A stretch of 64,000 bases of DNA from Vreelandella neptunia (GCF_022489065.1 NZ_JAKVTW010000002.1:62001-126000); one strand, 5' to 3'. Shown: positions 36,122-46,171, numbered from the stretch's first letter. A program made the numbers and translations. Notes: generated from the sequence alone by a model not told the origin.

Positions 36122-37525
36122 ATGCGACTGTTTGAAACCCGTCCGGGAGACGATGGTTTACCCGGCCCTGAACGCGCCCTTGCTGTGTTGGCGCTGGTGA
36201 CCGGTACCTTGATGGCGGTGGTTGACACCACCATGATCAATCTAGCGCTCCCCACCATTGCTGCCGATTTGAATGTCTCGGCATCCCGAGCGGTATGGAT
36301 CACCAACCTTTTTCAGGTCGTTTGCGCGGCTTTTTTGCTCGTGTTTGCGGGTATTAGTGAGTTGATCACGCGTCGCAGACTCTACCTATTCGGGCTCGCG
36401 ACGTTTGTCGCCGCCGCGCTAGGTGCCGCGCTATCGCGCAACCTGGAAACGCTGCTGGTATTTCGTGCTTTCCAAGGGCTAGGCGCTGCAGCCACGCTAT
36501 CTATCGGCCCATCGCTCTATCGCGCCATTTTCCCCTCGCGCCTATTGGGCAGCGCCCTTGGCTTAAGCGCGTTGGTGGTGGCTGGAGGCTACGCAGCGGG
36601 GCCTACTTTGAGTGGCGTCATTTTGTCCTTTGCCGATTGGCCCTGGCTGTTTGCCTTAAACGTGCCGCTGGGTCTCTGCTCGCTGTGGTTGGCCAAGCGG
36701 GCGCTGCCTCGGGAAGAGCCGCGTAAAGGCAGTTTTGACGTAGCAGGCGCGCTGCTCTCGATTGTTATGCTGGCCAGTTTCTTCATTGCCATGGATGCTG
36801 TCAGCCACGCCGCGCCGATATGGCAAAGCGGCGGCTGGGCTCTGTTGGCGGTATTGGCCTGTGTTGGGTTTATTGCTCGTCAGCGACGTGCGCCATACCC
36901 ACTCCTACCACTGAGCGTGTTTGCCGAGCTGCGCTTTACGCTGGCGGTGTCTGCCTCCGGGCTTGCCTTTATAGGTCAGGGCCTTACTTTTGTGGCACTG
37001 TCGTTTTTCTATCAGGAGCAGATGGGGTTTTCGCCGCTGGAAACGGCTTGGCTATTCACTCCCTGGCCGCTCGCCATTATGCTGGTAGGGCCTGTGGCGG
37101 GGCGCTTAGCCGACCGGGTTAACCCCAGTATTCTCTCGAGTAGCGGGCTTGGTCTGTTGATCCTTGGCTTGATTGCGCTAGCGCTCGTGGATGAGTCTAC
37201 CGGTGTGGCGGGCAGTTTGTGGCGTACCGCATTATGCGGTATTGGCTTTGGCCTATTCCAGCCACCCAACAATCGCGAAATGATGGGTAGTCTACCGCCG
37301 GAGCGCAGTTCCAACGTTTCTGGGGTCATGAGTACAACGCGCACAGTGGGGCAGTCGTTTGGGGTGGCCCTGGTCGGTGCTGCGCTGGCGCTGGGTTGGC
37401 CTGTTCAAGTAACGCTTTGGCTCGGGGCGACCACCACGCTGCTGGCACTGTTGGCAAGTGTTGCACGTATGCCGCTGGCAAGACGCGCTTTACTCGCTCG
37501 CCGGGCATCGTCTGCTGGACAGTAA
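36122..37525 (+). CDS. MFS drug efflux transporter, DHA2 (EmrB/QacA) type
   Basis: The 467-residue product has about 14 membrane helices. The DHA2 motif C-like sequence LMAVVDTTMINLALPTIAADLN is in helix 1, and GISELITRRRLYLFGL is the inter-helix 2-3 loop. Further helices include LGSALGLSALVVAGGYAAGPTLSGVI. Such proteins expel drugs or metabolites in exchange for protons. No adaptor (EmrA-like) or regulator is adjacent. bolA follows 41 bases later. Confidence 0.88.
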   Translation: MRLFETRPGDDGLPGPERALAVLALVTGTLMAVVDTTMINLALPTIAADLNVSASRAVWITNLFQVVCAAFLLVFAGISELITRRRLYLFGLATFVAAALGAALSRNLETLLVFRAFQGLGAAATLSIGPSLYRAIFPSRLLGSALGLSALVVAGGYAAGPTLSGVILSFADWPWLFALNVPLGLCSLWLAKRALPREEPRKGSFDVAGALLSIVMLASFFIAMDAVSHAAPIWQSGGWALLAVLACVGFIARQRRAPYPLLPLSVFAELRFTLAVSASGLAFIGQGLTFVALSFFYQEQMGFSPLETAWLFTPWPLAIMLVGPVAGRLADRVNPSILSSSGLGLLILGLIALALVDESTGVAGSLWRTALCGIGFGLFQPPNNREMMGSLPPERSSNVSGVMSTTRTVGQSFGVALVGAALALGWPVQVTLWLGATTTLLALLASVARMPLARRALLARRASSAGQ

Positions 37526-37566
37526 GCGCGTACAATAAAATGGTTTGTGATCTCAAGGAGAACCCC

Positions 37567-37875
37567 ATGACGCTGCAGACACAGATTGAGCAGAAGTTAG
37601 CGGCACTCGCGCCCGATGTGCTGCAGGTTGAAAACGAAAGCCACATGCATAACGTGCCCGCCAACTCGGAAACTCACTTCAAAGTGACCCTGGTCAGCGA
37701 CACTTTTGACGGCCTGATGCCGGTGAAGCGCCATCAAAAGATTTATGCGTTGTTGGCCGATGAGCTCTCGGGCCCAGTGCATGCCTTGGCAATGCATCTT
37801 TACACCCCTGATGAATGGCAGGCGCGCGGCGGTGAACGCCCCAACTCACCCAACTGCCGTGGCGGCGGAAAGTGA
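37567..37875 (+). CDS. bolA: BolA-family protein
   Basis: BolA partners with monothiol glutaredoxins and affects morphology and stress responses. The 102-residue product has the BolA fold with ESHMHNVPANSETHFKVTLVS, the conserved KRHQKIYALLADEL (cluster-ligand His region), HALAMHLYTPDEW and the flexible NSPNCRGGGK end. AAGGAG precedes the ATG. Its stop overlaps the GTG start of the next gene, so they are coupled. Confidence 0.93.
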   Translation: MTLQTQIEQKLAALAPDVLQVENESHMHNVPANSETHFKVTLVSDTFDGLMPVKRHQKIYALLADELSGPVHALAMHLYTPDEWQARGGERPNSPNCRGGGK

Positions 37876-38753
37876 CACAAGAAGTTATTCGGCGTCACTA
37901 CCTGGAGGCCATGGGCATTACCGCTTGGGCCTCACGCTACCAATTGCCCAATGCCCTGCCCACAGAAGTCTGCGAGTGGGAGGAGTCGATGCCTGCTCCA
38001 ACGCCGCCCCGGGAGCGGCTGCAGGCACTGTTGGATGACGCTCCCGCGCCAAGGCGCGCTATGCCCAACCCCCAGGCGCCCAAATCTCAAGCGCCCGAAC
38101 CCAGTGGGTCAGGTGATGGCATTGCTTCACCTTCGGCGGTGCGGGCACTTCTGGGGCAAGAGGATAAACCGGCGATTGCTCCTGCTGATACGTCGGCCTC
38201 CACGGTAGAAGCGTTGCCTACCAAGTCGGCTAAACCGCTTCAGTTCGCTCTTTCCTGTCTATGCCTTAACGGCCGCTGGCTGGTGGTGCAAGCCGGTGAA
38301 ATAAGTGCACAGGAGCGTCAGCTACTGGCCAATTTGCTTCAGGCAGCGGGTATTCAGCAGGACGCGCTACCTGAAGTAACGCACTTTACTTGGCCGCAAA
38401 TGACCAATGCTTTTGCGGTTGAGGATCCGTTAGATGAAGCTCGTGAAGGCGTGGCGGCCTTTATTGCAGGTAGGGTTAGTCGGCAGGGGTGGCGGTTAGA
38501 GCGGCTACTTTGGTGGGGCGAACTGGGCACTGAACAAGCGCCGCTGGATCGTATAATGAACGTGACCGAAGGCCACTGTCATACGCTTTCACTGCCCGTG
38601 TGGCAGGGCCCAGCGCTTGCGTCACTGCTCGACGGTACCAGTAACAAGCGTGACCTATGGCCCGCGCTGCAAGCGCTTAGCCAGCAGTGGGCGGCCAATA
38701 GTTCGACAGGCGATCAGCCAGACGGCGCCAGGCAGTCAGCTGATGATCACTGA
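37872..38753 (+). CDS. Probable diverged DNA polymerase III psi subunit (HolD-like)
   Basis: This 293-residue protein begins at a GTG overlapping the bolA stop. Residues 10-26 (YLEAMGITAWASRYQLP) resemble the clamp-loader-binding N-terminus of E. coli psi (LQQLGITQWSLRRPG). The gene is followed directly by rimI, as holD is in E. coli. A Pro/Ala-rich linker (about 40-115) is followed by a folded region (LQFALSCLCLNGRWLVVQAG; LLANLLQAAGIQQDALPEVTHFTWPQM). E. coli psi is only 137 residues, so this form is expanded. Psi links the clamp loader to chi and SSB. The assignment rests on a short motif plus gene order. Confidence 0.6.
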   Translation: MTQEVIRRHYLEAMGITAWASRYQLPNALPTEVCEWEESMPAPTPPRERLQALLDDAPAPRRAMPNPQAPKSQAPEPSGSGDGIASPSAVRALLGQEDKPAIAPADTSASTVEALPTKSAKPLQFALSCLCLNGRWLVVQAGEISAQERQLLANLLQAAGIQQDALPEVTHFTWPQMTNAFAVEDPLDEAREGVAAFIAGRVSRQGWRLERLLWWGELGTEQAPLDRIMNVTEGHCHTLSLPVWQGPALASLLDGTSNKRDLWPALQALSQQWAANSSTGDQPDGARQSADDH

Positions 38754-39273
38754 ACTGACCGTTGAGCACTTAGCGTTGCTGACAGCGCTAGAGCGTCAGG
38801 CGCAAAGCGGTACCACCGATTCACAAATGCTTGAAGCGCTGGGCAGTCGAGACAGCTGTGTATTGGGCCGATGGCAGCGTGAGCAGTTGCAAGGGTATGC
38901 CATTGTGGCGCGATTGCCGTTTGAAGCGGAACTGCATGCCATAGGGGTTTTACCAGAGTGGCGCCGTAGTGGCGTGGGGTTTGCGCTGATGGAGGCGGTA
39001 CTCGCAACAGCTCAAGGCTGGTCAAGTGAACGCCTACTGCTTGAAGTGCGGGTGGGAAACCTTAGCGCTATTCAGCTCTATCAGCGCTGTGGGCTTAGCG
39101 AAGATGGACGCCGCAAAGGCTACTATCCGGCTCAAGACCCTTCTTTCGCTCAGGGCTGTTCATCAGCTCAAGGTTCTTCATTTGCTCAGGGCTCTTCATT
39201 TGCTCAGGGCTGCCCAGCGGCGCAGGGCGCCACTGGGCGAGAAGATGCGCTGCTGATGTCCCTGGTGCTTTAG
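38743..39273 (+). CDS. rimI: Ribosomal protein S18-alanine N-acetyltransferase RimI with an internal repeat
   Basis: RimI acetylates the N-terminus of S18. The 176-residue GNAT protein has the acetyl-CoA loop in VLPEWRRSGVGFALMEAVL (residues 70-88), EVRVGNLSAIQLYQRCGL, and the active-site Tyr in GYYP (127-129). Between GYYP and the conserved GREDALLMSL end lies an insert of five six-residue repeats, consensus SSFAQG (133-162). In E. coli these two parts are almost adjacent. The start at 38743 overlaps the previous gene by 11 bases. Confidence 0.9.
   Translation: MITELTVEHLALLTALERQAQSGTTDSQMLEALGSRDSCVLGRWQREQLQGYAIVARLPFEAELHAIGVLPEWRRSGVGFALMEAVLATAQGWSSERLLLEVRVGNLSAIQLYQRCGLSEDGRRKGYYPAQDPSFAQGCSSAQGSSFAQGSSFAQGCPAAQGATGREDALLMSLVL
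39139..39228 (+). repeat. Five 18-bp tandem repeats inside rimI
   Basis: Units are at 39139-39156, 39157-39174, 39175-39192, 39193-39210 and 39211-39228. Units 3 and 4 are identical; the others differ at up to half their positions. Each encodes a six-residue x-S/P-x-A-Q-G block, so copy number change keeps the reading frame. Confidence 0.95.
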
Positions 39274-39293
39274 GCGGCAGCGTATATGGCGGG

Positions 39294-39491
39294 TTAGTTC
39301 GGGGTGTTAGATGTTTCCAGACTCTCAAATTTACTTAGCAGGCCATTGAGGCGACGCTCCCACTCTTCACGCTCCTCTTTAAGCTTGGCGTTTTCACCGC
39401 GCAGCTCTTCATTTTCCAGTTTCATCATTTCCAGTGCATCAACGGTATCGGTGACTTTCTGTTCAAGCTGGTTAAATAGTTCCAGACTCAT
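39294..39491 (-). CDS. zapB: Cell division protein ZapB
   Basis: ZapB is a short coiled coil that joins the Z-ring through ZapA and helps link it to the chromosome terminus. The 65-residue product is almost wholly coiled coil (MSLELFNQLEQKVTDTVDAL, then EMMKLENEELRGENAKLKEE). The ATG at 39491 has GGAG 7 bases upstream; a further ATG at 39503 lies before that site. It converges on rimI. Confidence 0.9.
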   Translation of the reverse strand: MSLELFNQLEQKVTDTVDALEMMKLENEELRGENAKLKEEREEWERRLNGLLSKFESLETSNTPN

Positions 39492-39611
39492 GTGTAGCTC
39501 CATAGCATAAAATGTTAAGCGAAAATAAGCTCAAAAAAACAAGCGCAAAGCTTGCCAGTAGGGACGAATGAGGCGAGCGTAACGCCACCGCCGCGTGGCG
39601 GCAAGCGCTGT

Positions 39612-40244
39612 TTACAACGGCTGGCGTTGATAGAGCCGAGCGCTGGTTTCCCCAGCCTGAGTTTCACGCTGTAACTGCCAGTTAGAGGGAACGCTCGGCA
39701 CCAAAGATGTTTCGGTTTCGAGGTAGATCATTGCCCCTTCGCTAAGCCAGCCGCCGCTCTCCAGCGCTGAGCAGCAAGGCGCGGCCAACTGCTGATGAAA
39801 GGGGGGATCGAGAAATACCAGCGTATAGGGCTTTGTAGGACGTGCCAGATAAGCCTGGACATCATTAACATGCAGCGCACTTGAGGTAATATTAAGTGAC
39901 GCGAGGTTGGTTGTAAGCTGCGCGGCCACCTTTGGGTCGCGCTCAACAAAATCGACCCACGCCGCGCCACGGGACACAGCTTCAATGCCGAGCGCGCCAG
40001 TGCCTGCGAATAGGTCTAGCACCCGTTGGCCGTAAAGCTGTTGTCCCAGCCAGTTGAATAACGTTTCGCGCACCCGGTCTGGCGTCGGGCGCAGGCCCGG
40101 GCTGTCTAGCACAGGCAACTGGCGGCGGCGAAACTCACCACCAATAATGCGCAATTTACCCGCTGGCTTACCCAGTGCTTTGCCAGTCCGCTTTGCAGGT
40201 GCGCGGCGGGAGACGGATGATCGAGGGGGGCGTTGTCGTGTCAT
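39612..40244 (-). CDS. rsmD: 16S rRNA (guanine966-N2)-methyltransferase RsmD
   Basis: RsmD methylates G966 of 16S rRNA using SAM. From the ATG at 40244 the product is 210 residues (E. coli 198), with a basic start, LRIIGGEFRRRQLPVLDSPGLRPTPDRVRETLFNWL, the SAM motif DLFAGTGALGIEAVSRGA and the catalytic DPPF motif. A GTG at 40313 would add 23 residues without family support. It is divergent from ftsY, as in many gammaproteobacteria. Confidence 0.94.
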   Translation of the reverse strand: MTRQRPPRSSVSRRAPAKRTGKALGKPAGKLRIIGGEFRRRQLPVLDSPGLRPTPDRVRETLFNWLGQQLYGQRVLDLFAGTGALGIEAVSRGAAWVDFVERDPKVAAQLTTNLASLNITSSALHVNDVQAYLARPTKPYTLVFLDPPFHQQLAAPCCSALESGGWLSEGAMIYLETETSLVPSVPSNWQLQRETQAGETSARLYQRQPL

Positions 40245-40334
40245 GAGGCGGATTGTAGCGGGCTGCTTATCCAAAGTCTCTGCCGCCGGTGGTAGGATGG
40301 GCCTAATGTTCACTTTTTATGTCGGATAACACTC

Positions 40335-41726
40335 ATGTTTGGTTTTTTTAAGCGTAAGAACAAGCACGACCCAGAGCAGGCGCCGCAAAAAGAAGAGCCT
40401 CAGCTTGAAAAGGAGGCGCAGGATGATGCCAGGGTTGGCGAGCCGAACCCTGAGGCGCGTCAAATGCCAACTGAGCGCCCACCGTCTGACACTCTAGAGA
40501 CAGACAAAGTAGAGACTGAAAAGCCCGAAAATGCCCCATCAGAAATTGAAAACCTAGCGGATTCGCCGCACACGCCTGATGCTTTATTAGAGCCGTCGCC
40601 AGAACCCGTTCCAGAACCAGCCACCGAACCTGAGCCCGCGCCTGAGTCAGAACCGATTCCCGAATCTGAGCCCGTTATTGAGCTTGAGCCGATAACTGAA
40701 CCCGAGCCTGTTCGTGAAACGGCGCAGCGACCCGCATTGCAAGACAAGCCTGTCGCCAAAAAAAGTGAACAGCCGGGCGAGCAGAAGGGCTGGTTTGCGC
40801 GTATTAAATCGGGCCTGGGCAAAACCCGCGCAAACCTCACCGACGGCATCGCCGATCTGTTTTTAGGTAAAAAACAGATCGATGATGAGCTGCTGGAAGA
40901 TCTTGAAACGCAGCTGTTACTGGCGGATGTGGGGATTGAGGCGACCAGCGAGATTATTGAGCGGTTAGAAGCGCGTGTTTCGCGTAAAGAGCTAAACAAC
41001 CCTGAGGCGCTCTACCGAGGCCTTCAGGAAGAGTTGACCGCGATGCTGGCGCCGGTCGCCAAGCCGCTGGTGCTCGAAAAACAGGGCAGCGGTCCGTTTG
41101 TGATTTTAGTAGTGGGCGTTAATGGTGTGGGTAAGACTACCACCATTGGTAAGCTCACCCAACGCTTTCAGCGGGAAGGTAAAAGCGTCATGTTGGCGGC
41201 CGGTGACACCTTCCGTGCCGCTGCAGTAGAGCAGCTTAAAGTGTGGGGCGAACGCAACCGTGTACCGGTGATTGCACAGCACACAGGCGCAGACAGCGCT
41301 TCGGTTATTTACGACGCGGTGGCGGCTGCCAAAGCCCGTGGCGTTGATGTTTTAATTGCTGATACTGCTGGGAGGCTGCATAACAAAAGCCACCTGATGG
41401 AAGAGTTGAAAAAAGTCCACCGAGTGATGCAGAAGCTTGACGATACAGCGCCCCATGAAGTGATGCTGGTGCTGGATGCGGGCACCGGGCAAAACGCTAT
41501 TTCCCAAGCCAGCACGTTTAACGATGCCGTGCCGGTTAGCGGGATTACGCTAACTAAGTTGGATGGCACCGCCAAAGGCGGCATTATTTTCGCGTTGGCC
41601 AAACAGCTGGAAACGCCGATTCGCTTTATTGGCGTGGGGGAGGGAATCGACGACCTGCGCCCCTTCGAGGCCAGTGATTTTGTCCACGCGCTGTTTGACC
41701 GCCAAGGGGACGATGCCAGCGCATGA
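40335..41726 (+). CDS. ftsY: Signal recognition particle receptor FtsY
   Basis: FtsY is the membrane-associated GTPase that receives Ffh-ribosome complexes. The 463-residue product has an acidic, low-complexity A domain (residues about 10-145) rich in Glu-Pro repeats (EPSPEPVPEPATEPEPAPES), then the NG domain with GVNGVGKTTTIGKLT, DTAGRLHNK and TKLDGTAKGG. It begins the conserved ftsY-ftsE-ftsX cluster and overlaps ftsE by 4 bases (ATGA). Confidence 0.97.
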   Translation: MFGFFKRKNKHDPEQAPQKEEPQLEKEAQDDARVGEPNPEARQMPTERPPSDTLETDKVETEKPENAPSEIENLADSPHTPDALLEPSPEPVPEPATEPEPAPESEPIPESEPVIELEPITEPEPVRETAQRPALQDKPVAKKSEQPGEQKGWFARIKSGLGKTRANLTDGIADLFLGKKQIDDELLEDLETQLLLADVGIEATSEIIERLEARVSRKELNNPEALYRGLQEELTAMLAPVAKPLVLEKQGSGPFVILVVGVNGVGKTTTIGKLTQRFQREGKSVMLAAGDTFRAAAVEQLKVWGERNRVPVIAQHTGADSASVIYDAVAAAKARGVDVLIADTAGRLHNKSHLMEELKKVHRVMQKLDDTAPHEVMLVLDAGTGQNAISQASTFNDAVPVSGITLTKLDGTAKGGIIFALAKQLETPIRFIGVGEGIDDLRPFEASDFVHALFDRQGDDASA

Positions 41727-42391
41727 TCGCCTTTGAGCATGTGGGAAAACGCTACGGCGGCCGTTTTGAAGCGCTGGCGCATCTTAACTTTCGTGTTGCC
41801 CGAGGTGAGATGGTGTTCCTTACCGGCCACTCCGGGGCGGGGAAGAGTTCACTGCTACGTTTAATTATGCGTCTTGAAAAGCCCAGCCGGGGAAGAGTCG
41901 TGGTGGCAGGGCATGATATTGCCCAGCTGCACGCTAGTCAGGTGCCGTTTTATCGTCGCCAAATTGGCGTGGTCTTCCAGGATCACCAACTGCTCTTTGA
42001 TCGCAGCATTTTTCACAATGTCTCTCTGCCTCTGGAGATTCAAGGGGTCGAGCCCCGTGAAGCCGCCCGGCGAGTGCGCGCCGCTTTAGATAAAGTTGGG
42101 CTGTTACATCGTGAAAAGGCGTTGCCTATAGAGCTTTCCGGCGGTGAGCAGCAGCGGGTAGGCATCGCCCGGGCGGTGGTCAATAAGCCCTCACTGCTGC
42201 TTGCAGACGAGCCGACAGGTAACCTGGATCCGCAGCTCTCGGCGGATATTATGGCGCTGTTTGAAGATTTTAATCGGATTGGTACGACAGTCATGATCGC
42301 CAGTCACGACTTGGCGCTAATCGCCCGGTTGCGCCACCGTATTTTACGATTAAGCGATGGCCGTCTAGTGGCTGATGAGGGCGCGGTATGA
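41723..42391 (+). CDS. ftsE: Cell division ABC-type ATPase FtsE
   Basis: FtsE with FtsX controls peptidoglycan hydrolase activation at the septum rather than transport. The 222-residue product has Walker A GHSGAGKSS, signature LSGGEQQRVGIARA, Walker B LLADEPTGNLD and the H-loop ASHD. It overlaps ftsY and ftsX by 4 bases each, so all three are translationally coupled. Confidence 0.97.
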   Translation: MIAFEHVGKRYGGRFEALAHLNFRVARGEMVFLTGHSGAGKSSLLRLIMRLEKPSRGRVVVAGHDIAQLHASQVPFYRRQIGVVFQDHQLLFDRSIFHNVSLPLEIQGVEPREAARRVRAALDKVGLLHREKALPIELSGGEQQRVGIARAVVNKPSLLLADEPTGNLDPQLSADIMALFEDFNRIGTTVMIASHDLALIARLRHRILRLSDGRLVADEGAV

Positions 42392-43428
42392 GGCCATCTG
42401 CCACCCCCAAGCGCCCAAAGGGCGCAGCCCTTAAAGCGCCCCGCAGTACCGCCAAGCCCTCTGCTGACCGAGCCCCGCAGCGGGGCGCTAGGTCGCAGCA
42501 AACGCGCTTTTCCAGCCGCCTACGCGCCTGGGGCCGCCACCACCGCAGCATGGCGTGGGATAGCTTTTATCGCCTGGTACGCTATCCCTTAGGGAACCTG
42601 CTGACCATGTTAGCCATCGCTATTGCACTGGTGTTGCCTGCCGCGCTGTGGTTAACCCTGGACAGTGCGCGCTTGCTGGATGCGGAGCTGGATGAGAGTG
42701 CCACCCTCACGGTCTACTTAGCGCTAAGCGCTGATGATGCCCAGGCTCAGCGTATTGAAGAGGCGGTTAACGCTGAGCCGAGCGTACTTGGCACGCAGTT
42801 GATCAGCGCCGAGCAGGGCATGGCGGAGTTTCAACAGTCGCTGGGGCTTGATGATGCGCTAGCGGGTCTGGAAAGCAATCCGCTCCCCATCAGTATTGTA
42901 GTGCGCCCAGAAAGCATTGAGCCTGCCGCCATGCAGCAGTTAGCCAGCACACTCGAAGCCCTTTCTGGTGTCGATGAAGTTCGCGTTGATTTGGCTTGGG
43001 TCGAACGATTAAGAAACTTGGCTGAACTAGGTAGGCGCGTTGCGCTGGCGTTAGGAGCGCTGTTTGGTCTGGGGGTTTTACTGGTGGTGGGTAATACCAT
43101 TCGCCTGTCGGTGGAGAGCCGCCGTCGGGAAATGGAAGTGGTAATGCTGATTGGTGCCACCCACGCATTTGTTAGGCGGCCTTTTCTTTATAGCGGCGCA
43201 TGGTACGGTGTCGGCGGTGGTTTGCTAGCGCTTGGCCTGCTAGGTGTGGGTAACCATTGGCTTTCGCTACCGGTGGCGGCGCTGGCGGCGAGCTACGGCG
43301 CCAGCTTCTCATTGCCCCAGCTCGATGTGACAGGCTCTACAATTCTGCTATCTTGCAGTACACTATTAGGCTGGTTGGGCGCTTGGTTGGCGGTGACACG
43401 TCACCTCTCAAGTATTCGCCCAAAATGA
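42388..43428 (+). CDS. ftsX: Cell division protein FtsX
   Basis: FtsX is the membrane partner of FtsE and activates amidases through EnvC-type proteins. The 346-residue product has a basic cytosolic N-terminus of about 60 residues, a first helix (LLTMLAIAIALVLPAALWLTL), a periplasmic domain with DESATLTVYLALSADDAQAQR and ALSGVDEVRVDLAWVERL, and three C-terminal helices. Its 3' end is followed by 232 bases before rpoH. Confidence 0.95.
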   Translation: MRPSATPKRPKGAALKAPRSTAKPSADRAPQRGARSQQTRFSSRLRAWGRHHRSMAWDSFYRLVRYPLGNLLTMLAIAIALVLPAALWLTLDSARLLDAELDESATLTVYLALSADDAQAQRIEEAVNAEPSVLGTQLISAEQGMAEFQQSLGLDDALAGLESNPLPISIVVRPESIEPAAMQQLASTLEALSGVDEVRVDLAWVERLRNLAELGRRVALALGALFGLGVLLVVGNTIRLSVESRRREMEVVMLIGATHAFVRRPFLYSGAWYGVGGGLLALGLLGVGNHWLSLPVAALAASYGASFSLPQLDVTGSTILLSCSTLLGWLGAWLAVTRHLSSIRPK

Positions 43429-43524
43429 TGTGGTAAAAAGGTCAGCCGTTTATGCTTGAGTTCATTTATGAACGCGGTCGCTGCCAAATCACTACCGATA
43501 CGGCGGGCCAAGGCAAAGCTGGGT

Positions 43525-43551
43525 GAACCTTCTTCTCGCGATACTGTCTCT
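43525..43551 (+). promoter_or_regulatory. Candidate sigma-E-type promoter upstream of rpoH
   Basis: GAACCT (43525-43530), a 16-base spacer and TCTCT (43547-43551) resemble the sigma-E consensus (GAACTT, N16, TCTGA). In E. coli one of the rpoH promoters uses sigma-E. Two mismatches keep this tentative. Confidence 0.35.
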
Positions 43552-43660
43552 AAGACACAATCTTTATAGATAACGTCTTTGTAATAGAGTCATGGTAAAT
43601 AGGTGTTATTGATAACGTGCTACGTCAACCACGATGGGTTACAGGGGAGACCACCTGCAC

Positions 43661-44527
43661 ATGAGCACTAGTCTTATACCGGTGGGTCAGCTATCACCCG
43701 GCGGCGATCTGGGCGGCTATATCCGCGCAGTCAATGGAATTTCGGTTTTAAGTGCCGATGAAGAGCGTGAACTCGCCTATCGTCTTTATGATGACGGTGA
43801 CCTAGAAGCTGCTCGGCGTTTAGTTATGTCACATTTGCGCTTTGTGGTTCACATTGCGCGCAGCTATTCCGGCTATGGTTTACCCCAAGCCGACCTGATT
43901 CAAGAAGGTAATGTGGGGCTAATGAAGGCCGTTAAACGCTTTGATCCTAATCAAGGCGTCCGTTTGGTCTCTTTTGCCGTACATTGGATTAAAGCGGAAA
44001 TTCACGAGTTTGTGCTGCGCAACTGGCGAATCGTTAAAATTGCCACGACCAAGGCGCAGCGGAAATTGTTTTTCAATCTGCGTAGCGCGAAAAAGCGCCT
44101 AGCCTGGTTGAACAACGACGAAGTGGCTGCCATCGCTAAAGATCTTGATGTTAAGCCTGAGATCGTGCGCGATATGGAAGGCCGCTTGTCGTCATACGAT
44201 GCAGGCTATGACGCCCCGGCAGGCGATGATGAAGAGAGCACCTATCAAGCACCGGTGCACTTTTTAGACGATGCTGCTTCCGATCCAGCTACGCAGTTGG
44301 AAGATAGCAACTTCGAGGAAGACTCAACGCGTCGTTTGCAGCTTGCTCTCGAAGGGTTGGATGAGCGCTCGCGGGATATTTTACAGCGCCGCTGGTTGGC
44401 AGATAGCAAAGAGACGCTGCATGATCTGGCTGATGTTTACGGCGTCAGCGCTGAGCGTATCCGCCAGCTTGAAAAGAATGCGATGAAAAAGCTACGTCAG
44501 AAAATGGGCGAAGAGATGGTTGCTTAA
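43661..44527 (+). CDS. rpoH: Heat-shock sigma factor RpoH (sigma-32)
   Basis: RpoH directs RNA polymerase to heat-shock genes. The 288-residue product has region 2 ([39 protein letters not shown] and [24 protein letters not shown]), the RpoH box QRKLFFNLR that separates it from RpoD and RpoS, and region 4 with [25 protein letters not shown]. The ATG at 43661 (MSTSLIPVG) is favoured; an upstream frame from 43634 lacks a ribosome site. It follows ftsYEX as in E. coli and ends at a strong terminator. Confidence 0.96.
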   Translation: MSTSLIPVGQLSPGGDLGGYIRAVNGISVLSADEERELAYRLYDDGDLEAARRLVMSHLRFVVHIARSYSGYGLPQADLIQEGNVGLMKAVKRFDPNQGVRLVSFAVHWIKAEIHEFVLRNWRIVKIATTKAQRKLFFNLRSAKKRLAWLNNDEVAAIAKDLDVKPEIVRDMEGRLSSYDAGYDAPAGDDEESTYQAPVHFLDDAASDPATQLEDSNFEEDSTRRLQLALEGLDERSRDILQRRWLADSKETLHDLADVYGVSAERIRQLEKNAMKKLRQKMGEEMVA

Positions 44528-44565
44528 GACCCCATTGAATGCCTGACTTTTTGGCTTTGCAGCAT

Positions 44566-44602
44566 AAAAAAACCGGCCCCTTTAAAGAGGGCCGGTTTTT
44601 TG
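44566..44602 (+). terminator. Terminator of rpoH
   Basis: AACCGGCCC pairs with GGGCCGGTT, flanked by A and T runs, with a loop of about 9 bases. The symmetric A/T flanks allow it to act for slmA on the other strand too. Confidence 0.9.
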
Positions 44603-44620
44603 TGTCATCCGTGTTTTAGC

Positions 44621-45229
44621 CTAAGCGGGCTGCACCGCAGCACGCAGTAATTGGGCTGAAAGCAGTGACCACTGATCTTCCCAGTGCTCGGTCGGCAGGC
44701 GCTTAAAGTCGCTACGCACATACTGAGAAATTCGCCCCTCTGCCTGGGCCGCGAGCAAATTGGCGGCAGCAGAGGCGGGAATTGTGGGCCGCAAGCCTTC
44801 GCGAAGCTCGGCTTCACGAAGAATTTGCTTGAGTTGCATCTCCAGGCGTTCAAATAACTGATTGACCCGCTGGCGCAGCCGCGCGGTTTCGCCGGTGAGT
44901 ACGTCACCGCCCATTACTCGTGCCAGGCCAGGATTTTTTTCGGCAAAACCCAGTAGTAGCGACAAGATGGTGCCGCAACGGGTAGTGGCGTCAGGTACGT
45001 CGTCTAAAATACGCGTAATGCGCTCAAAGATGCTCTCTTCAATAAAGTCGATCAGCCCTTCGAACATGCGCGCCTTGCTGGGGAAATGGCGGTACAGCGC
45101 CGCTTCCGACACGCCAACCTGACGAGCGAGGGCGGCAGTAGTAATCCGCTTGCCGCTGTCTTCCTCAAGCATTAGCGCCAGGGCTTGCAGGATTTGCTCG
45201 CGGCGGCGAGGTTTACGATCTTCGCTCAT
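44621..45229 (-). CDS. slmA: Nucleoid occlusion factor SlmA
   Basis: SlmA is a TetR-family DNA-binding protein that, bound to chromosomal sites, breaks FtsZ filaments over the nucleoid. The 202-residue product has the [39 protein letters not shown] and the SlmA-specific C-terminal part ([34 protein letters not shown]). It lies next to argB, dut and coaBC as in many gammaproteobacteria. With minCDE and zapB it gives this window three division-site systems. Confidence 0.95.
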   Translation of the reverse strand: MSEDRKPRRREQILQALALMLEEDSGKRITTAALARQVGVSEAALYRHFPSKARMFEGLIDFIEESIFERITRILDDVPDATTRCGTILSLLLGFAEKNPGLARVMGGDVLTGETARLRQRVNQLFERLEMQLKQILREAELREGLRPTIPASAAANLLAAQAEGRISQYVRSDFKRLPTEHWEDQWSLLSAQLLRAAVQPA

Positions 45230-45250
45230 AACGTTAGCCCTCCGTCGCGG

Positions 45251-46171
<921 letters not shown>

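Noticed and set aside
40601..40720. Repetitive Glu-Pro coding sequence in ftsY considered as a tandem repeat array
   Set aside because: Units are irregular, and an acidic low-complexity A domain is normal for FtsY.
43452..43526. A 24-codon frame (MLEFIYERGR...) between ftsX and rpoH
   Set aside because: It has no well-spaced ribosome site and no coupling, and overlaps likely rpoH promoter sequence.
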